From JAAYVZ01 sp035384965 (lineage in GTDB: Bacteria; Acidobacteriota; Thermoanaerobaculia; Thermoanaerobaculales; Thermoanaerobaculaceae), in contig DAOOJE010000017.1 of assembly GCA_035384965.1 (NCBI GenBank), positions 13,835 through 77,834 of the forward strand: 64,000 bases of DNA, written 5' to 3'. Below the pieces are notes generated by a model. It was not told the DNA's origin. It saw only the letters and a list, made by a program, of their open reading frames with translations, and searched no databases. Every line of letters starts with the position of its first letter. Positions within the stretch are counted from its first letter, which is position 1. Position numbers and translations under genes: made by a program. Positions 42,054-50,792 of this stretch are shown here, in pieces.

Positions 42054-42087
42054 GTGGACAGAAGTGGTAATCAGTGGACCTCAGTGG
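42054..42087 (+). promoter_or_regulatory. MraZ operator: four GTGG repeats, 10-bp period
   Basis: GTGG occurs at 42054, 42064, 42074 and 42084, exactly one helical turn apart. MraZ is known to bind TGGG/GTGG direct repeats with 10-bp spacing upstream of its own gene. The first repeat starts 4 nt after the -10 box, so binding would block initiation. Confidence 0.85.
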
Positions 42088-42125
42088 CCCACTTCCCACG
42101 CTGGCGAGTCCGGGAGGGGGACGCA

Positions 42126-42569
42126 GTGGAGACGTTCCGAGGGGCCTTCAACGCCACGATCGACGAGAAGGGACGGCTCAAGCTGCCGACTCGTCTGAAG
42201 GCACAGCTCGAGGCCAGCTACGGGCTCCAGGTGTTCATCACCTCTCTCCGCTCCGCCGAGCTGCGCGTCTACCCCCTCAACGTCTGGATCGAAAAGGAGC
42301 GGCGCTTCCTCGACCGCTCGCCGTGGGACCCGCTGGTGCAGGAGTTCCTCGAGCGGGCCAACTACGGCCAGGAAGACGAGGTGGACGCCCAGGGCCGCGT
42401 GCTGGTGCCGGCGCACTTGCGTGAAATGCTGGGCTTCGCCGGAGAGGTCCTGGTGAGCGGGCGCGGCGACTTCTTCGCCGTGGTGCCGCGCGAGCGGGTG
42501 CGGACCAAGCTGACCTCCGACTTCACCAGCGAGCAATGGGCGGAGCTGGCGAGGCTGGAGAGGGAATGA
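42126..42569 (+). CDS. mraZ: Transcriptional regulator MraZ
   Basis: The 147-residue protein has two SpoVT-AbrB-like domains, each with the DxxGR motif (IDEKGRLKLP and VDAQGRVLVP). MraZ forms a ring-shaped oligomer and represses its own operon by binding repeats in the promoter, which are present just upstream. The start is GTG 42126 with GGGAGGGGG before it; the longer frame would include the operator. It leads the dcw operon. Confidence 0.95.
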   Translation: METFRGAFNATIDEKGRLKLPTRLKAQLEASYGLQVFITSLRSAELRVYPLNVWIEKERRFLDRSPWDPLVQEFLERANYGQEDEVDAQGRVLVPAHLREMLGFAGEVLVSGRGDFFAVVPRERVRTKLTSDFTSEQWAELARLERE

Positions 42570-42572
42570 GCC

Positions 42573-43502
42573 GTGACCGGCACCCTCCACGTCCCGGTCA
42601 TGCTGGAGACGGTGCTCCAGATGCTGGCGCCCCGCGCCGGCGGCGTCTTCCTGGACGCCACCGTCGGCCTCGGGGGGCACGCGGAAGCGATTCTGGGCTT
42701 TCCTGGCACGCAGGTGGTGGGGCTCGACGTCGACCCGGCGGCACTGGAGCACTGCCGGCGGCGGCTGGCGCCGTTCGGAACCCGGGCCGCGCTCGTGGAG
42801 GCGAGCTATGCGCAGCTCGAGCGGGTGCTGGCGGAGCTGCGGATCGGGCCTCTCGCCGGCGTGCTTTTCGACCTCGGGGTCTCCTCGCTGCAGCTCGACA
42901 CCCCCGAGCGCGGCTTTTCGTTCCGCCACGACGCGCCTCTCGACATGCGGTTCTCGCCCACCGGCCCGACTGCCGCCCAGTGGCTGGCGGAGGTTGCTGA
43001 GGAGGATCTGGTGAGCGTCCTGCGCGAGCTGGGCGAGGAGCCGCGGGCGCGGCGGGTGGCGCGTGCGCTGGTACGGGCCCGCGAGCGCGAGCCACTTTCG
43101 ACCACCGGCCAGGTGCGGCGGATCGTCGCGGCGGCGCTCGGCCACCCGCACGGCCGCATCGACCCGGCGACCCGGACGTTCCAGGCGATCCGCATGGCCG
43201 TCAACCGCGAGCTCGAGGGGTTGCCGGCCGCCCTCGAGGCGGCGGCCCGTCGGCTCGCCCCCGGAGCGCGGCTCGTGGTCATCGCCTTCCACTCGCTGGA
43301 GGACCGCATCTCCAAGCGCACGTTCCGGCATCTCTCGGGCCGCTGCGTGTGTCCGCCCGGAACGCCCGAGTGCGCGTGCCGGCCGGAATCGCTGCTCGAG
43401 CCGCTCACGCGCCGCCCGCTGCAGCCTTCCGAGGCGGAAGTGGCCGCCAACCCGCGCGCCCGCTCGGCCCGACTGCGCGCCGCCCAGCGGAGGGCGCCGT
43501 GA
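42573..43502 (+). CDS. rsmH: 16S rRNA m4C1402 methyltransferase RsmH
   Basis: The 309-residue SAM-dependent enzyme (formerly MraW) methylates C1402 of 16S rRNA. Family motifs are HVPVMLETVLQML at the start, DATVGLGGHAEAIL for SAM binding, FDLGVSSLQLDTPERGFSF, and LVVIAFHSLEDRISKRTF near the end, along with a cysteine pair region (CVCPPGTPECAC). The GTG start lies 3 nt after mraZ. The stop overlaps the next start as GTGA. Confidence 0.97.
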   Translation: MTGTLHVPVMLETVLQMLAPRAGGVFLDATVGLGGHAEAILGFPGTQVVGLDVDPAALEHCRRRLAPFGTRAALVEASYAQLERVLAELRIGPLAGVLFDLGVSSLQLDTPERGFSFRHDAPLDMRFSPTGPTAAQWLAEVAEEDLVSVLRELGEEPRARRVARALVRAREREPLSTTGQVRRIVAAALGHPHGRIDPATRTFQAIRMAVNRELEGLPAALEAAARRLAPGARLVVIAFHSLEDRISKRTFRHLSGRCVCPPGTPECACRPESLLEPLTRRPLQPSEAEVAANPRARSARLRAAQRRAP

Positions 43503-43897
43503 AGGTCATCGGCTACCGCCCTCGCAACCACTGGGTGCACCGCCCGCTCGACTGGGGCTGGTGGCCCTGGCTGCGACGGTGCTGTCTCGCCGTTCTGGTG
43601 CTTGCCGCCGTGCTCGCCGCCTTCGTCGGGCCGCGCCAGAGCACGGTCCGCAACCGCTACGCGATCGCCCGGCTCAGCGAGGAGATCGAGCGGCTCGGAA
43701 GCGAACGGCGCACTCTGCTGGTCGAGCGGGAGCGGCTGAGCTCGCCGGCTGCGCTGGCGGCCGAGCTCGACCGGCTCGGTCTGGCGCGCGTCTCGCCGCA
43801 ACAGGTCGCTTACCTGGAGGCCGACGGCCGCCTGCGCCGCTGCCCCGCCACCCCCACCGCGCGGCCGGCAGGGCGCGCCGCCGGGGAGGGCCGGTGA
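43499..43897 (+). CDS. ftsL: FtsL-like cell division protein
   Basis: The 132-residue protein has a short cytoplasmic head, one membrane helix (about residues 24-44) and a periplasmic coiled coil (RLSEEIERLGSERRTLLVERERL). Sequence similarity in this family is always low; the call rests on size, topology and place between rsmH and ftsI. FtsL joins FtsB and FtsQ to activate FtsWI. GTGA overlaps join it to both neighbours. Confidence 0.8.
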   Translation: MKVIGYRPRNHWVHRPLDWGWWPWLRRCCLAVLVLAAVLAAFVGPRQSTVRNRYAIARLSEEIERLGSERRTLLVERERLSSPAALAAELDRLGLARVSPQQVAYLEADGRLRRCPATPTARPAGRAAGEGR

Positions 43898-45582
43898 TCA
43901 GCCCCGCGCGCCTGCGCTGGCTCGCATGGGGGCTCGCGCTGTGGGCCGCCGCTGCATGGCTCCGCCTCGCGCAGGTCCAGGTCCTGGATCACGCCTCCTG
44001 GCGGGCGGAAGCAGACCGACAGCATGAGACCACGATCGACGTGGAGGTCCCCCGGGGCGCCATTCAGACCCGCGACGGGCGCCTGCTCGCCGGCTCGCTG
44101 GAAGGCGTGGCGGTCTATGCCATCCCGCGCCAGATCCCTCGCGAGGTCCGGCCGGAGCTGGCGGAGAAGCTCGCCCGCATCGTCGGTCAGACGCCCGAAC
44201 AAGTGCTCCGCGCGCTCGCCGCCCGCGATACGTTCTTCTTCCTCGCCAAGAACCTGGACGCCGACGCGGTCCCGGCCGTGGCCAGGCTGGACCAGCGGGG
44301 GGTCGGCACGCTCCGGGTCGAGCAGCGCGTCTACCCGCACGGCACCCTGGCGGCGCCCCTCGTGGGCTTCGTGGATGCCGAGGGCATCGGCCGCGCCGGG
44401 CTCGAGGCCGCATACGACCGGACCCTCAGGGGTGAGCCGAGCGGCTACCGGATCCTCAAGGACGGCAAGAAGCTGAGCCCCACGCGCCTGGACCTGCGGC
44501 TGGAACGGCCCGGCCGGCCGGGGCAGTCGCTGCTGCTGGCGATCGACAGCCGGGTCCAGCAGGTCGTGGAGGAGGAACTCGCGGCCACGACAGAGGCGAT
44601 CGGCGCCAGGGCCGCATCGGCGGTGGTGATGGAGGCGCGGACGGGCGAACTCCTCGCCGTCGCCTCGCTGCCGTCCTACGACCCCGCCCGGGCCGGCGAG
44701 AGCACCCCCCACCAGCAGCGCAACCACGCCGTGCAGGACATGCTGGAGCCCGGCTCGACGTTCAAGCCGCTCATTGTGTGCGCCGCCCTCACCGCCGGCG
44801 TGCTGCAGCCGTGGGAGTCGGTGGACTGCTCGGGCGGCGGTGTGACGGTGGCGGGCGTGTTCATGAAAGACCACGCCAGCTACGGCCTGCTTTCGGTCCG
44901 CGACGTGCTCGCCAAGTCCTCCAACGCCGGGTCGATGCGGATCGCGATGCGGATGCAACCGGCCCAGCTCGACGCCTTCATCCGCGCGCTCGGCTTCGGC
45001 GAGACGACTGGTGTCGGCCTGCCGGGCGAGATGAAGGGGCTGTACCGCGACCCCAGCAACTGGTCGGCGCTGTCGCGCCCCGCCCTCGGCATCGGCCAGG
45101 AGATCGCCGTCACCCCCTTGCAGCTCGCCAGGGCGTACGCCGCCATCGCCAACGGCGGCCTCCTCGTCCAGCCGGTGGTGGTGCTCGAGACGCGCGACGA
45201 GACGGGCCGGACGCTCGCGCCGTTCCGGCCGCCCCCGCCGGTCCGCGTCATGCCGGAAGCCGTTGCGCGCTCGGTGGCCGCCATGCTCGAAGCCGTGGTG
45301 ATCGAGGGGACGGGCACCAGGGCCCGCCTCGCGGGCTACCGCCTGGCCGGCAAGACCGGCACGGCTCAGAAGGCGGCCGGCGGCGGCTACCGGGCCGGGC
45401 GCCACGCCGCATGGTTCGCCGGCTACCTCCAGCTTCCCGACCCGTCGCTCGTCGTCGTGGTCTGTGTCGACGAGCCGAAGGCGACGTTCTGGGCGACCGA
45501 GGTGGCCGCCCCGGCGTTTGGCCGTATCGCCGCCCGCCTCGTCACCCTGCTCGGCATCCCGCCCGGCGAGGTGCACACGTGA
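43894..45582 (+). CDS. ftsI: Class B penicillin-binding protein FtsI (PBP3)
   Basis: The 562-residue septal transpeptidase has one N-terminal membrane helix and a pedestal domain (VPRGAIQTRDGRLLAGS). The transpeptidase domain carries the active-site motifs SxxK (GSTFKP), SxN (SSN) and KTGT (KTGTAQ). No PASTA domain is present. It crosslinks septal peptidoglycan together with FtsW, encoded later in the operon. The GTG overlaps the ftsL stop, and its own stop overlaps murE. Confidence 0.95.
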   Translation: MISPARLRWLAWGLALWAAAAWLRLAQVQVLDHASWRAEADRQHETTIDVEVPRGAIQTRDGRLLAGSLEGVAVYAIPRQIPREVRPELAEKLARIVGQTPEQVLRALAARDTFFFLAKNLDADAVPAVARLDQRGVGTLRVEQRVYPHGTLAAPLVGFVDAEGIGRAGLEAAYDRTLRGEPSGYRILKDGKKLSPTRLDLRLERPGRPGQSLLLAIDSRVQQVVEEELAATTEAIGARAASAVVMEARTGELLAVASLPSYDPARAGESTPHQQRNHAVQDMLEPGSTFKPLIVCAALTAGVLQPWESVDCSGGGVTVAGVFMKDHASYGLLSVRDVLAKSSNAGSMRIAMRMQPAQLDAFIRALGFGETTGVGLPGEMKGLYRDPSNWSALSRPALGIGQEIAVTPLQLARAYAAIANGGLLVQPVVVLETRDETGRTLAPFRPPPPVRVMPEAVARSVAAMLEAVVIEGTGTRARLAGYRLAGKTGTAQKAAGGGYRAGRHAAWFAGYLQLPDPSLVVVVCVDEPKATFWATEVAAPAFGRIAARLVTLLGIPPGEVHT

Positions 45583-47036
45583 GGGCGGGGGTGCTGGCCG
45601 CGCGCTGTGGCTGCACGCTCCGCGGCGCCGACGTGGAGCTCGTGGGGGTGGCTCACCATGCCCAGTCGGCGAGGCCGGGGTTCCTGTTCGCCGCCCTGCC
45701 CGGGCAGCGCCATCACGGCAGCGAGTTCGTCGCCGAGGCGCTGGCGCGCGGCGCCGTCGCCGTGCTCTCCGATCGCGACCCCGGGCCGGACGTGCCGTGG
45801 CTGGCTGCCGACAACCCTCGCCGCGCCCTCGCTCTCACCGCCTGGGAGCTGGCCGGCCGGCCCCACGAGCGGCTGCAAATGGTGGGCGTCACCGGCACCA
45901 ACGGGAAGAGCACGGTGTGCGACCTGGTCGCCTGCATCGCCCGCGCCGCGGGACAGCGGCCCGGAGTGTTCGGCACGCTGGGGTTCCGCCTCCCCACCCG
46001 CTCCGAGCCGACCGCCCGCACGACGCTCGAAGCGTCCGAACTCGCTCCGCTGCTGGCCGAGCTGGTCGAGGCCGGGGGCACCGTGGCCGCCATGGAAGTC
46101 TCCTCCGCCGGCCTCGTGATGGAGCGCGCCAGCGGCCTCGAGTTCGACGCCGCGGTGTGGACCAACCTGACGCGCGACCATCTCGACTTCCACTCCGACA
46201 TGGAGGCGTACTTCGCCGCCAAGGCCCGCCTCGAGACGCTTTTGCGTCGAAAGCCGCCCGGGCGCCGGGTGATCGGCATCGACGACCCGTTCATGGTCCG
46301 CCTCGCCGCTGCGCCTCGGCCAGGCGACCTCCGCTTCGGGTTCGGCCCCGAGGCCGACGTGACGGCCGAAAGCGTCAGCGCCGACGGGCTCGGGCTTCGT
46401 TTCCGGCTCGAGACGCCGGCCGGCTCGGTACCGGTGCACATGCGGCTGGTGGGTCGCCACAACCTCGCCAACGCGCTGGCCGCGGCCGGCGTCGGCGTGG
46501 CACTCGGATGGCCGCTGGAGGCGATTGCCGCCGGCCTGCACGAAGCCCGCCCCCTTCCCGGGCGACTCGAGCCCGTCGAGGTGGGGGGCGGCCGCACCGT
46601 GCTCGTGGACTACGCCCACACCCCCGATGCGCTCGAAAAGGTGCTCCTGGCGCTGCGCGAACTGTGCCCCGCCAGGCTCATTGCCGTGTTCGGCTGCGGT
46701 GGCGACAAGGACCCGGGCAAGCGGCCGCTCATGGGCGAGGTCGCGGGCCGCCTCGCCGACGTGCCGATCGTGACCTCTGACAACCCGCGCTCGGAGGACC
46801 CGCTGGCCATCATCGAGGCGGTGCTGGCGGGGGTGCGCCGTTCCGGCAACCCACGCGGGCTCGCCATCGCCGACCGCCGCGAGGCGATCGCCGCCGCTCT
46901 CGCCATGGCCGGCGAGGGGGACACCGTGCTGCTGGCCGGCAAGGGCCACGAAACCGAGCAAGTCTTCGCCGACCGCCGCATCCCGTTCGACGACCGCGAG
47001 GTGGCCCGCGAGCTCGGGCGCCGGAGGAAGAGCTGA
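45579..47036 (+). CDS. murE: UDP-MurNAc-tripeptide synthetase MurE
   Basis: The 485-residue Mur ligase adds the third stem residue. The ATP site is VGVTGTNGKST, followed by the conserved VSSAGLVMERASGLEFDAAVWTNLTRDHLDFH. The specificity motif is DNPRSEDP; DNPR marks meso-diaminopimelate as substrate, typical of Gram-negatives. The N-terminal domain is slightly short. The start GTG overlaps the ftsI stop, and its stop shares one base with murF (TGATG). Confidence 0.95.
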   Translation: MRAGVLAARCGCTLRGADVELVGVAHHAQSARPGFLFAALPGQRHHGSEFVAEALARGAVAVLSDRDPGPDVPWLAADNPRRALALTAWELAGRPHERLQMVGVTGTNGKSTVCDLVACIARAAGQRPGVFGTLGFRLPTRSEPTARTTLEASELAPLLAELVEAGGTVAAMEVSSAGLVMERASGLEFDAAVWTNLTRDHLDFHSDMEAYFAAKARLETLLRRKPPGRRVIGIDDPFMVRLAAAPRPGDLRFGFGPEADVTAESVSADGLGLRFRLETPAGSVPVHMRLVGRHNLANALAAAGVGVALGWPLEAIAAGLHEARPLPGRLEPVEVGGGRTVLVDYAHTPDALEKVLLALRELCPARLIAVFGCGGDKDPGKRPLMGEVAGRLADVPIVTSDNPRSEDPLAIIEAVLAGVRRSGNPRGLAIADRREAIAAALAMAGEGDTVLLAGKGHETEQVFADRRIPFDDREVARELGRRRKS

Positions 47037-48385
47037 TGCGGCGGCGGGTCGCTGAGCTCGCCGGCGTGCTGGGCGCCCCTTTCACGGGCAATGGCGCCGC
47101 CGTCGTGACCGGGGTCGCCACCGACTCGCGAGCCGTGCGTCCCGGGGATCTCTTCGTGGCACTGCCCGGCGCCAGGGTGGACGGCCACGACTTCGTGCCG
47201 CAGGCGGCTGCCGGGGGCGCGGCCGCGGCGCTCGTCACCCGCGCCCTCGACGTTGCTCTCCCTCGAATCCTGGTGGGGGACACGCTCGCGGCACTGGGGG
47301 CGCTGGCCCGCCACGAGCGCGCCCACGCCGGCTTCGAGCTGGTGGCGCTCACCGGCTCGATCGGCAAGACCACCACCAAGGACATGCTGGTGGCGCTGCT
47401 CGGAGCCGCCTTCCCGGTCGGCTTCACGCGCGGCAACCGCAATTCCGAGATCGGCTTCCCCGCCGAGCTGTGCTCCCAGCCCGAAGGCATCCGCTGGATG
47501 GTCGCCGAGCTCGGCATGAGCCATGCCGGGGAGCTCGACCGCCTCGGCGCCGTGGCCAGCCCGGACGCGCTGCTGTTCACGGTGGTGGCGCCGGTTCACC
47601 TCGAGTTTTTCCCCGACGTGGAGGCGATCGCCGAAGCCAAGGCCGAGCTCATCCCCCACCTCCGGCCGGATGGCGTGCTGATCCTCAACGCCGCCGACCC
47701 GCACGTCGCCCGTTTCGACCGCCGCTTCGCCGGCCGGATCGTGCGCTACGGCGCCCCGGGCTCCGACTTCTGGCTCGACGAGTTCCGTTCCGAGGGGTGG
47801 CTCGGGTCGAGCTTCTCGCTTCGCTCGGCAGCCGGCTCGCTTCCGATCCGGCTGCCACTGGCCGGCCGCCACCAGGCCGAGAACCTGCTGGCGGCGGCGG
47901 CCACAGCGCTCACGCTCGGCGTCCCTCCCGGCCTCCTGATCGAGGCAGCGTCCACGCTCCGTCCCGCCCCGCGCCGCGGCGAGGTGCACCGCCTGCGGAA
48001 CGGCATCGTCCTCGTCGATGACACCTACAACGCCTCGCCCAGCGCCATGGCCCGCGTGCTCGAGATGCTGGCGGCGTCGCCGGGACGACGGGTGGCGGTG
48101 CTCGGAGAGATGCTGGAGCTCGGACCCACCGCACCCGAGCTGCACCGCCGGGTGGGCGAGCAGGCGGCAGTGGCCGCCGACCTCGTCCTCGCCGTGGGGC
48201 TGCAGCACGCCCGCGCGCTGGCCGAGGGGGCCGGAGACCGCTGCCTGCGCACCGTCCCCGACGCGGCCGCGGCACTCGCGGAGCTGCGCGCGGTGTTGCG
48301 CTCCGGAGACGTCGTGCTCGTCAAGGCGTCTCGCGGCATCGGTCTCGACCGGGTGGTGGACGGGCTCCTGGAGGAACTGCAATGA
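47036..48385 (+). CDS. murF: UDP-MurNAc-tripeptide:D-Ala-D-Ala ligase MurF
   Basis: The 449-residue Mur ligase completes the pentapeptide. The ATP site is ALTGSIGKTTTKDM, with NRNSEIGFPAEL and GRHQAENLLAAAAT after it, and DDTYNASPSAMARVLEML in the C-terminal domain. In most dcw clusters mraY follows. Here murD starts inside the murF stop (ATGA), so mraY is not in this place. Confidence 0.96.
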   Translation: MRRRVAELAGVLGAPFTGNGAAVVTGVATDSRAVRPGDLFVALPGARVDGHDFVPQAAAGGAAAALVTRALDVALPRILVGDTLAALGALARHERAHAGFELVALTGSIGKTTTKDMLVALLGAAFPVGFTRGNRNSEIGFPAELCSQPEGIRWMVAELGMSHAGELDRLGAVASPDALLFTVVAPVHLEFFPDVEAIAEAKAELIPHLRPDGVLILNAADPHVARFDRRFAGRIVRYGAPGSDFWLDEFRSEGWLGSSFSLRSAAGSLPIRLPLAGRHQAENLLAAAATALTLGVPPGLLIEAASTLRPAPRRGEVHRLRNGIVLVDDTYNASPSAMARVLEMLAASPGRRVAVLGEMLELGPTAPELHRRVGEQAAVAADLVLAVGLQHARALAEGAGDRCLRTVPDAAAALAELRAVLRSGDVVLVKASRGIGLDRVVDGLLEELQ

Positions 48386-49716
48386 CGCACGCCCCCGGCC
48401 ACGCGCTCATCGTCGGGCTCGGCGCCTCGGGCGTGGCGGCTGCTCGCCTCCTGGCGCGGGAAGGGTGGCGCGTGACGGTCAACGACCGGGCCGGTGCTGA
48501 AGCTCTCCGCGACCGCCTCGCCGAGCTTCCCGACAGCTGCCAGAGCGTGCTCGGCGAACACCCTCTCGCGCTTGTCGAGGAGGTCTCGCTGGTGGTCGTG
48601 TCGCCCGGCGTGCCGTGGAACCTGCCGCTGCTCGAGGCCGCCCGCGAGCGCGGCCTCGAGGTGATCGCCGAGGTGGAGCTGGCGTACCGGTTCTTCACAG
48701 CTCCGCTCGTGGGGATCACCGGCTCGAACGGCAAGACCACCACCACCGCCCTCACCGGCGAGATTCTGAAAGCCGCCGGGTGGCGGACCGCAGTGGGAGG
48801 CAACATCGGCACCCCGGCGGCCAAGCTGGCGGCCGAGGGCGGATGGGACGCCGTGGTGCTGGAGCTGTCGTCGTTCCAGCTCGAGGGGTGCACAACGCTG
48901 CGCCCCAGAGTCGGAGCCTTGCTCAACCTCTCGCCCGATCACCTCGACCGCCACGCCACGACAGCCTCCTACCTCGCCGCCAAGGCCCGACTGTTCGCCC
49001 GGCAGCGCCCCGATGACTGGGCGGTGCTCAACCGCGACGACGCGCCGCTGCGCGGGCTTTCGACCCCCTCGCAGCAGGTCTTTTTCTCGCTCACCGACCG
49101 CACGGCCGAGGCGCACCTCGCTGGCGGGGAGCTGGTCCTCGACGGCGTCCCGCTCCTCCCCCGCGGCGAACTCCCGCTGCTGGGCGACCACAACGTCGCC
49201 AATGCGCTGGCGGCGGCGCTCGCGGCAGCGCGCATGGGCGTGCCCCCAGACGCGATCGCCAAGGCACTGGCCTCGTTTTCTGGCCTGCCGCACCGCCACC
49301 AGCAGGTGGCAGCAGCGCGCGGCGTGCGGTTCGTGGACGACTCCAAGGGCACCAACATCGGGGCCACCGCCGCCGGGCTCGCCGGCTACCCCCCGGGCAG
49401 CATCCACCTCATTCTGGGCGGCCTCGGCAAGGGTCAGAACTTCCGCGAGCTGGCACCGGCGGTGGAAGGGCGCGTTGCCCGGGCGTACCTCATCGGCAGC
49501 GCCGCCGAGGAGATCGCCACGGCCCTGGCCGGGGTCGTGTCGTGCGAGATGTGCGGGACGCTGGCGGCCGCGGTCGAGAAAGCGTTCGCCCTCGCGCGTC
49601 CCGGCGACACCGTGTTGCTCTCCCCGGCTTGCGCCTCGTTCGACCAGTTCGCCAACTACGCCGACCGCGGCGAGCAGTTCGCCCGGCTGGCCCGGGCCGT
49701 GGCGGAGGGGGGCTGA
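48382..49716 (+). CDS. murD: UDP-MurNAc-Ala:D-Glu ligase MurD
   Basis: The 444-residue Mur ligase adds D-glutamate. A Rossmann-like N-domain (LIVGLGASGVAAARLL) binds UDP. The ATP site is VGITGSNGKTTTTAL. NLSPDHLDRHATTASYLAAKARLF and FVDDSKGTNIGATAAGL are family markers. It follows murF directly. The stop overlaps the ftsW start as TGATG. Confidence 0.96.
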   Translation: MTHAPGHALIVGLGASGVAAARLLAREGWRVTVNDRAGAEALRDRLAELPDSCQSVLGEHPLALVEEVSLVVVSPGVPWNLPLLEAARERGLEVIAEVELAYRFFTAPLVGITGSNGKTTTTALTGEILKAAGWRTAVGGNIGTPAAKLAAEGGWDAVVLELSSFQLEGCTTLRPRVGALLNLSPDHLDRHATTASYLAAKARLFARQRPDDWAVLNRDDAPLRGLSTPSQQVFFSLTDRTAEAHLAGGELVLDGVPLLPRGELPLLGDHNVANALAAALAAARMGVPPDAIAKALASFSGLPHRHQQVAAARGVRFVDDSKGTNIGATAAGLAGYPPGSIHLILGGLGKGQNFRELAPAVEGRVARAYLIGSAAEEIATALAGVVSCEMCGTLAAAVEKAFALARPGDTVLLSPACASFDQFANYADRGEQFARLARAVAEGG

Positions 49717-50792
49717 TGCCGCGGCGCCGGGAACTCGATCGTGTCTTGCTCGCCGTCACCTTGCTGGTGGCGGTGATCGGCGTGATCATGGTGGCCTCGG
49801 CTTCCGGCCCCCTGGCCCGCGAGCGCTACGGCTTGCCCGAGTTCGACTTCGCGTTGCGCCAGCTCGTGGCGGTGCTGCTGGGCGTGGTGGCGATGCTGGT
49901 GGCGGCGTTCGTGCCGCTCGACCTGCTGTTTCGCCCTGCCTTCGCCTGGACCGGCCTCGGCGTTACCTGGATCGCGCTCGCTGTCCCCTACTTCCAGCCC
50001 CGCGTCGCCGGCACCTGCCGCTGGCTCCAGTTGCCCGGCATCTCCCTGCAGCCCTCCGCTCTCGCCAAGGTGGCGCTCCCCCTGGCGCTCGCCTCGTGGC
50101 TCACGTGGTGCCGCGACCGGCGAGCATCGCCAGGGCATACGTTCTACCCCGCCCTCGCCATGACCGCCGTGACGGTCCTGCTGGTCTTGCTGGAGCCCGA
50201 CCTCGGCTCGGCGGTGCTGCTGCTGGCCGGCGCGGTGGCGGTGCTGCTGCTGGCCGAGATGTCGTTGCAGCCGCTCGCGGCGCTGGGCGGCGGCGCGGTG
50301 GCCATGGTCGCTCTCGCGATCCTCGCCAAGCCGTACCGCATCGAGCGGGTGCGGGCGTTCTTTGGGGAGACCTCCTACCAGGTGCAGCAGTCCCTCATCG
50401 CCCTGGGGGGTGGAGGGCCGCTCGGCCGCGGCCTCGGCGAGAGCACCCAGAAGCTCTTCTTTCTGCCCCAGCCGCACACCGATTTCATCTTTGCGGTCAT
50501 CGGCGAAGAGGTCGGGCTGTGGGGCGCCACCCTCACCCTGGCGTTGCTGGGGCTCATCGTGGTGCGCGCCCTGCGCGCCGCCCGGCGCGCTCCGACGCTG
50601 GCGTCCGGGCTGCTGGCCGGCGGGCTTGCCGTGACCTTCGCCGTGCAGGCGCTCATCAACGTGTCGGTGTGCCTCAACCTCATGCCGGCGAAAGGGTTGC
50701 CTTTGCCGCTGCTGTCCGCGGGCGGTTCCGACGTGCTGGTCACCCTCGCCGCCATCGGCCTGGTGCTCAACGTCGGCAAGGAGGGCGCGTGA
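49716..50792 (+). CDS. ftsW: Septal peptidoglycan glycosyltransferase FtsW
   Basis: The 358-residue SEDS-family protein has about ten membrane helices and polymerises lipid II at the septum with FtsI. Conserved parts are the loop GTCRWLQLPGISLQPSALAK, LEPDLGSAVLLLAG, and the C-terminal PHTDFIFAVIGEEVGLWG and LPLLSAGGSDVL. It is a little short at the N-terminus. In canonical clusters murG follows; here murC does, overlapping by GTGA. Confidence 0.95.
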   Translation: MPRRRELDRVLLAVTLLVAVIGVIMVASASGPLARERYGLPEFDFALRQLVAVLLGVVAMLVAAFVPLDLLFRPAFAWTGLGVTWIALAVPYFQPRVAGTCRWLQLPGISLQPSALAKVALPLALASWLTWCRDRRASPGHTFYPALAMTAVTVLLVLLEPDLGSAVLLLAGAVAVLLLAEMSLQPLAALGGGAVAMVALAILAKPYRIERVRAFFGETSYQVQQSLIALGGGGPLGRGLGESTQKLFFLPQPHTDFIFAVIGEEVGLWGATLTLALLGLIVVRALRAARRAPTLASGLLAGGLAVTFAVQALINVSVCLNLMPAKGLPLPLLSAGGSDVLVTLAAIGLVLNVGKEGA

